From Paracoccus cavernae (GTDB taxonomy: Bacteria > Pseudomonadota > Alphaproteobacteria > Rhodobacterales > Rhodobacteraceae), in assembly GCA_030410095.1 (NCBI GenBank), contig JAUFRC010000001.1, positions 756,501-820,500 on the forward strand: 64,000 bases of DNA. Reading direction: 5' to 3'. Below the pieces are notes generated by a model that saw only the letters and a list, made by a program, of their open reading frames with translations, made no database searches and was not told the DNA's origin. A program made the translations under genes and the position numbers. Below, piece after piece: positions 60,811 through 64,000 of this stretch (position 1 is the stretch's first letter; every line of letters begins with the position of its first letter).

Positions 60811-60885
60811 TGGCTGGGGCGGTAGGATCTGAACCTACGGTACACGGTACCAAAAACCGACGCCTTACCACTTGGCCACGCCCCA
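60811..60885 (-). tRNA. tRNA-Gln (UUG), copy 2, inverted
   Basis: 75 bases, identical to copy 1 except in the T loop, which reads TTCAGAT instead of TTCGAAT (positions 57-58 exchanged). Acceptor, anticodon TTG and encoded CCA are unchanged. It faces copy 1 across 396 bases. Confidence 0.92.
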
Positions 60886-60897
60886 ACTGTGAGGCTG

Positions 60898-60926
60898 TAT
60901 CTAGCCAAGCTGTTCGGCGGCTGCAA
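60898..60926 (-). promoter_or_regulatory. promoter of the minus-strand tRNA-Gln
   Basis: On the minus strand TTGCAG (60926-60921), 17 bases, TAGATA (60903-60898): the same boxes and spacing as copy 1, with a diverged spacer. Confidence 0.7.
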
Positions 60927-60980
60927 GCCCATTCGGGAAAAAATCTTGTCGAAACTGTGACACCCCGATATGCGGCGCAT

Positions 60981-62174
60981 ATGAATAGTGTGAACATTGC
61001 AATTCTTGGTGCCGGCGCTGCCGGTTTATTCTGTGCAGGCTCTCTGGCGGGCTCGGGCAAGCGGGTTATGGTGCTCGATCATGCCGCGAAACCCGGAGAG
61101 AAGATCCGGATTTCGGGGGCGGGCGGTGCAACTTTACCAATCTCGCGACCAGCTATGAGCGGTTCCTCTCGGCCAATCCGCGTTTTTCGGCTTCGGCTCT
61201 GGCGGGCTATAGTCCGCGCGATTTCGTTGCGCTGATCGACCGCGCGGGGATTGCCTGGCATGAAAAGACCCTCGGGCAGCTTTTTTGCGACGGAAGTGCG
61301 CGCCAGATCGTCGATCTTTTGCTCGAGCGCATGCGCGGGGCCGAGCTGCGGCTTGAATGCGGGGTTCGCGGGCTTCATCACGACGGCAGCGCCTTTGTCA
61401 TCCACAGTACCGACGGCCCGATCCGCGCCGATCAGGTTGTGGTCGCGACCGGCGGCCGCTCGATCCCCAAGATGGGGGCGACCGGCGTAGGCTACGAGAT
61501 CGCGCAGAGCTTTGGTCACGCGCTGATCAAGACGCGGCCCGGTCTGGTGCCTTTGACCTTTGCCGAACAGGATCTGAACCTGTGCAAGCCCTTGGCAGGC
61601 GTCGCTCTGCCGGCACAGACCAGCCACGGAAAGGGCAAAGCGCAGACGCGTTTTTCGGATGCGTTGCTTTTTACCCATCGCGGGCTGTCCGGCCCGTCGA
61701 TCCTCCAGATTTCGAGCTTCTGGCGACCCGGTGAGGAAGTGAGCGTCGATCTTGCGCCCGAGGCGGATATGGCGGCGCTGTTGCGCGGCGCGCGCGCGGC
61801 AGCTGGGACGGGTGCAGGTTGCGACGGCGCTCGGCAATTGGCTGCCCACGCGTTTGGCCGATCGGTTGCGGCGGAACTGGGATCGCGACCAAGCGATCGC
61901 GGATCTCTCGAATCGCGACTTCGATCAGATCGCGGCGCGAATCAATGCCTGGCGCCTGCGTCCGGTCGGCTCGGAAGGGTGGCGGACCGCGGAAGTGACG
62001 GTCGGCGGCGTCGACACCAAGGGGATTGATGCGCGGAGTATGGAAAGCCGCCTCCAGCCCGGTCTGTTTTTCATCGGTGAGGTCGTCGATGTGACGGGCT
62101 GGCTTGGCGGCTATAACTTCCAATGGGCCTGGGCCTCCGCCGAAGCGGCAGCCAAGGCCATCTTGCGGGGCTGA
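60981..62174 (+). CDS. BaiN/HI0933-like FAD-dependent oxidoreductase (two frame breaks)
   Basis: About 398 residues. FAD-binding Rossmann ILGAGAAGLFCAG at the start; one G in the G run 61115-61119 restores the family motif ISGGGRCNFTN; VVATGGRSIPKMGATGVGYEIA and the C-terminal GEVVDVTGWLGGYNFQWAW complete the signature. The second break is a CG unit near 61795. Members reduce small substrates or act as flavin sensors; the role is unknown. ATG 60981 starts just before the FAD motif. Confidence 0.88.
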
Positions 62175-62258
62175 TACCCGATCCCGCGCCGCGAAGCGCC
62201 GGATCAGTTCCGCTTCAGCGCATGACCGGATCGGATTTCGCGAGCCGGTCGAAACGGG

Positions 62259-63046
62259 TCAGCGATCGATCAATTCGGGCATCTGCTCGAGCCGGATCAT
62301 GTTCGGACCGTCGGAGGGCGCGTTGTCGGGATCCTCGTGGGTCTCGATAAAGACGCCGGCAACGCCGAGCGCGACGGCGGCGCGCGCCATGACGGGCGCG
62401 AACTCGCGCTGGCCGCCCGTCGATCCGCCCTGACCGCCCGGCTGCTGCACCGAATGGGTTGCATCCATAATCACAGGATAGCCGGTGCGGGCCATGATCG
62501 GCAGGCTGCGCATATCGGTCACAAGCGTGTTGTAGCCAAAGCTCGCGCCGCGTTCGGTCAGAAGGATTTTATCATTGCCGGTCGAGGCAACCTTGTCGGC
62601 GACATTGGGCATGTCCCAAGGCGCGAGGAACTGGCCTTTTTGACGTTGACCACGGCACCGGTTTCGCCTGCCGCCAGTAGGAGATCGGTCTGGCGGCTCA
62701 GGAAGGCGGGGATCTGCAAAACGTCGACGACTTCGCCTGCGGCACGGGCCTGAGGGATGTCGTGAACATCGGTCAGGACCGGGCAGCCGAACTCGTTGCG
62801 CACCGCTTCGAGAATGGCGAGCCCTTCGTCGATGCCGACGCCGCGGCGGCCCGAAAGCGATGTGCGGTTGGCCTTGTCGTAGCTGGCCTTGAAGATGAAG
62901 CCGGTCCCCGATTTTTCGCAGGCCTTTGCCAGCACATCGGCGATCATGAACGCATGATCGCGGGTTTCGAGCTGGCAGGGGCCTGCGATCAGGCAGAGCG
63001 GCAGGTCGTTGCCGAAGGTAACATTGCGGGCGGTGACATGTTTCAT
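62259..63046 (-). CDS. kdsA: 3-deoxy-8-phosphooctulonate synthase (one frame break)
   Basis: Condenses arabinose 5-phosphate and PEP to Kdo 8-phosphate. About 262 residues. Motifs [35 protein letters not shown] and ..[10 protein letters not shown]. One base missing at 62635-62636 restores [19 protein letters not shown] 63046 overlaps the stop of the capsule export gene, so here Kdo supply is tied to capsule genes, although LPS Kdo also needs it. Confidence 0.95.
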
Positions 63047-64000
63047 GAGGATACCTGTTCGCGAAGGATCGAGGCGGTCAGCGAGAGCATGAGATAAATG
63101 CCCGAGAAGATCAGAAAAGCCACGATCGTGTTTTGGAAAGCTTTGGGATAGGTCGCCTGATCGGGAGCGATCGGCGAGATCGAGAGCGAGAGGTAGCGCA
63201 CCTGTTTGTTCGCCTCGATCCGGGCGGTTTCCATCTGGGCGGCGGCCGCAGCCAGCAGCTCCTGACGGGTCAGAAGGTCGGATTCGGCGATGCGGATCTC
63301 GCCGGAAATCGCGGCGAGAGAGCCGCGGGCGGCATTGCCTTCGGTCAGTCGGGCGCGGGTGTCGACCATAAGGCCTTCGAGGCGCTCGATATCGCCGCGC
63401 ACACCGGCTACGCGGCTGCGGTTGGGGGTGGCGTTGGCCTGAAGCTGGCCGAGTTCCAGCCGCTTGGCGTTGAGCTGGCGCTCGAGCTCGGCGATTTGGG
63501 TCATTACCACCGTTCCCTCGGCGGCGGGGTCGAGAACGCCCAGCTTTTGCTGGAGATCGAGTACGCGGCGCTGCGCGACCCGCACTTGTTCCTCGGCATC
63601 GCCATAGCTTTCGGCCGAGCCTTTCATCTGGTCCGAGCGCAGGCGCGTCGTCATCTGGTCGACCTGTCCCTCGGCATATTTGATCAGCGCGACCGAAAAC
63701 TCCTGACTGAGCTTCGGATCGGGGGCGATCACCTCCATATTGATGACGCCCTCGGTCGGATCATAACCGATTTTGACCGATTTTTTATAAACTTTATAAG
63801 CTTCTTCGTTGGTGGCATCCGGGTTCAGGCGCTGGATCGGATCGACCGACGGGTCCTGAAACGCTTTTTGAAGCCAAGCTCCTGATCGAGGCGCAGCATG
63901 GCGTCGCGCGAGGTCAGATAGCTTTGCACCGCAACGGAATCGGTATTGGTAGCGAGTTGGGTTCCGCCGAACAGGCCGCCCAAACCGCCCGAGCTCGACT
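63043..64000 (-). CDS. KpsE/BexC-like capsule export inner-membrane protein, partial (one frame break)
   Basis: C-terminal part; the 5' end lies beyond the window. Long coiled coil ([19 protein letters not shown].., [18 protein letters not shown]) and a C-terminal membrane helix ([18 protein letters not shown]), typical of polysaccharide co-polymerase/export proteins. One base missing in the T run 63864-63868 restores [18 protein letters not shown]. The protein spans the periplasm and couples the ABC exporter to the outer-membrane channel. The overlap with kdsA suggests a Kdo-linked capsule locus. Confidence 0.82.
   Translation of the reverse strand, partial: VELGRFGRPVRRNPTRYQYRFRCGAKLSDLARRHAAPRSGAWLQKAFQDPSVDPIQRLNPDATNEEAYKVYKKSVKIGYDPTEGVINMEVIAPDPKLSQEFSVALIKYAEGQVDQMTTRLRSDQMKGSAESYGDAEEQVRVAQRRVLDLQQKLGVLDPAAEGTVVMTQIAELERQLNAKRLELGQLQANATPNRSRVAGVRGDIERLEGLMVDTRARLTEGNAARGSLAAISGEIRIAESDLLTRQELLAAAAAQMETARIEANKQVRYLSLSISPIAPDQATYPKAFQNTIVAFLIFSGIYLMLSLTASILREQVSS

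Noticed and set aside
60572..60832. 86-codon frame between the two tRNA-Gln genes
   Set aside because: It has an alternative start, no ribosome site, and runs into the antisense of a tRNA.

Overview
The window reads as chromosomal DNA of an alphaproteobacterium, most likely Rhodobacteraceae/Paracoccaceae (Rhodobacter/Paracoccus-like). This rests on high GC, a complete ALAS-type hemA next to a RodZ-like gene and ispG, a membrane-anchored CycM-type cytochrome c, a SUV3-like helicase / S4 protein / fdxA / carD string, an amiC-mrcA-prfB string and a short SRP RNA. No plasmid, phage, IS element or CRISPR array was seen. The content is mostly housekeeping, with a few accessory operons.

Sequence quality dominates interpretation. 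Of 54 protein genes recognised, about 33 are split by one to four reading-frame breaks, roughly 57 in all. They hit genes that should be essential (dnaE, parE, ispG, mrcA, kdsA). Every break can be repaired by adding back one base, usually in a short homopolymer, or one two-base unit of a GC, TC or A run. After repair each gene closes to a whole number of codons. I therefore annotate them as single CDSs spanning the breaks, not as pseudogenes; coordinates are those of the sequence as given. About 21 genes are intact (for example ilvC, lolC, lolD, hemA, prfB, pheA, yejA, dctQ, dctP).

Layout. 1-8.8 kb: 3' part of dnaE, a hydrolase-fold gene, ilvC divergent from two overlapping Lrp/AsnC regulators, lolC-lolD and a PAP2-like gene. 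8.8-17.5 kb, minus strand: ynfA-like, chaC-like, parE, a GST, M19 dipeptidase, GNAT, M3 oligoendopeptidase, a lysophospholipase-like hydrolase and an SCP2 protein. 17.6-23 kb, plus strand: TPR lipoprotein-like gene, SUV3-like helicase, S4 protein, fdxA, carD. 23-38.9 kb: M20 peptidase divergent from hemA, then rodZ-like, ispG, a DsbA-family protein, aminotransferase, amiC, mrcA, prfB, patatin, and psuG-psuK on the minus strand. 39-43.4 kb: SRP RNA with a clear promoter, cpdB, an SRPBCC gene, pheA, cytochrome c. 43.6-50.6 kb: yejABEF peptide transporter operon with an overlapping glycosyltransferase. 50.6-60 kb, minus strand: gdhA, a secreted hydrolase, and a GntR-epimerase-TRAP-uxaC sugar-acid operon. 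60.3-60.9 kb: two tRNA-Gln(UUG) genes in convergent inverted orientation, each with its own matching promoter. 61-64 kb: a BaiN-like flavoprotein, then kdsA overlapping a KpsE-like capsule export gene that leaves the window.

Functionally the window links replication and decatenation (dnaE, parE), isoprenoid and heme precursors (ispG, hemA), envelope building (lolCD, amiC, mrcA, rodZ-like, kdsA, kpsE-like), amino-acid and nitrogen metabolism (ilvC, pheA, gdhA) and nutrient scavenging (yejABEF, psuGK, TRAP/uxaC). Regulatory sites proposed here come from inspection of symmetry and spacing only.
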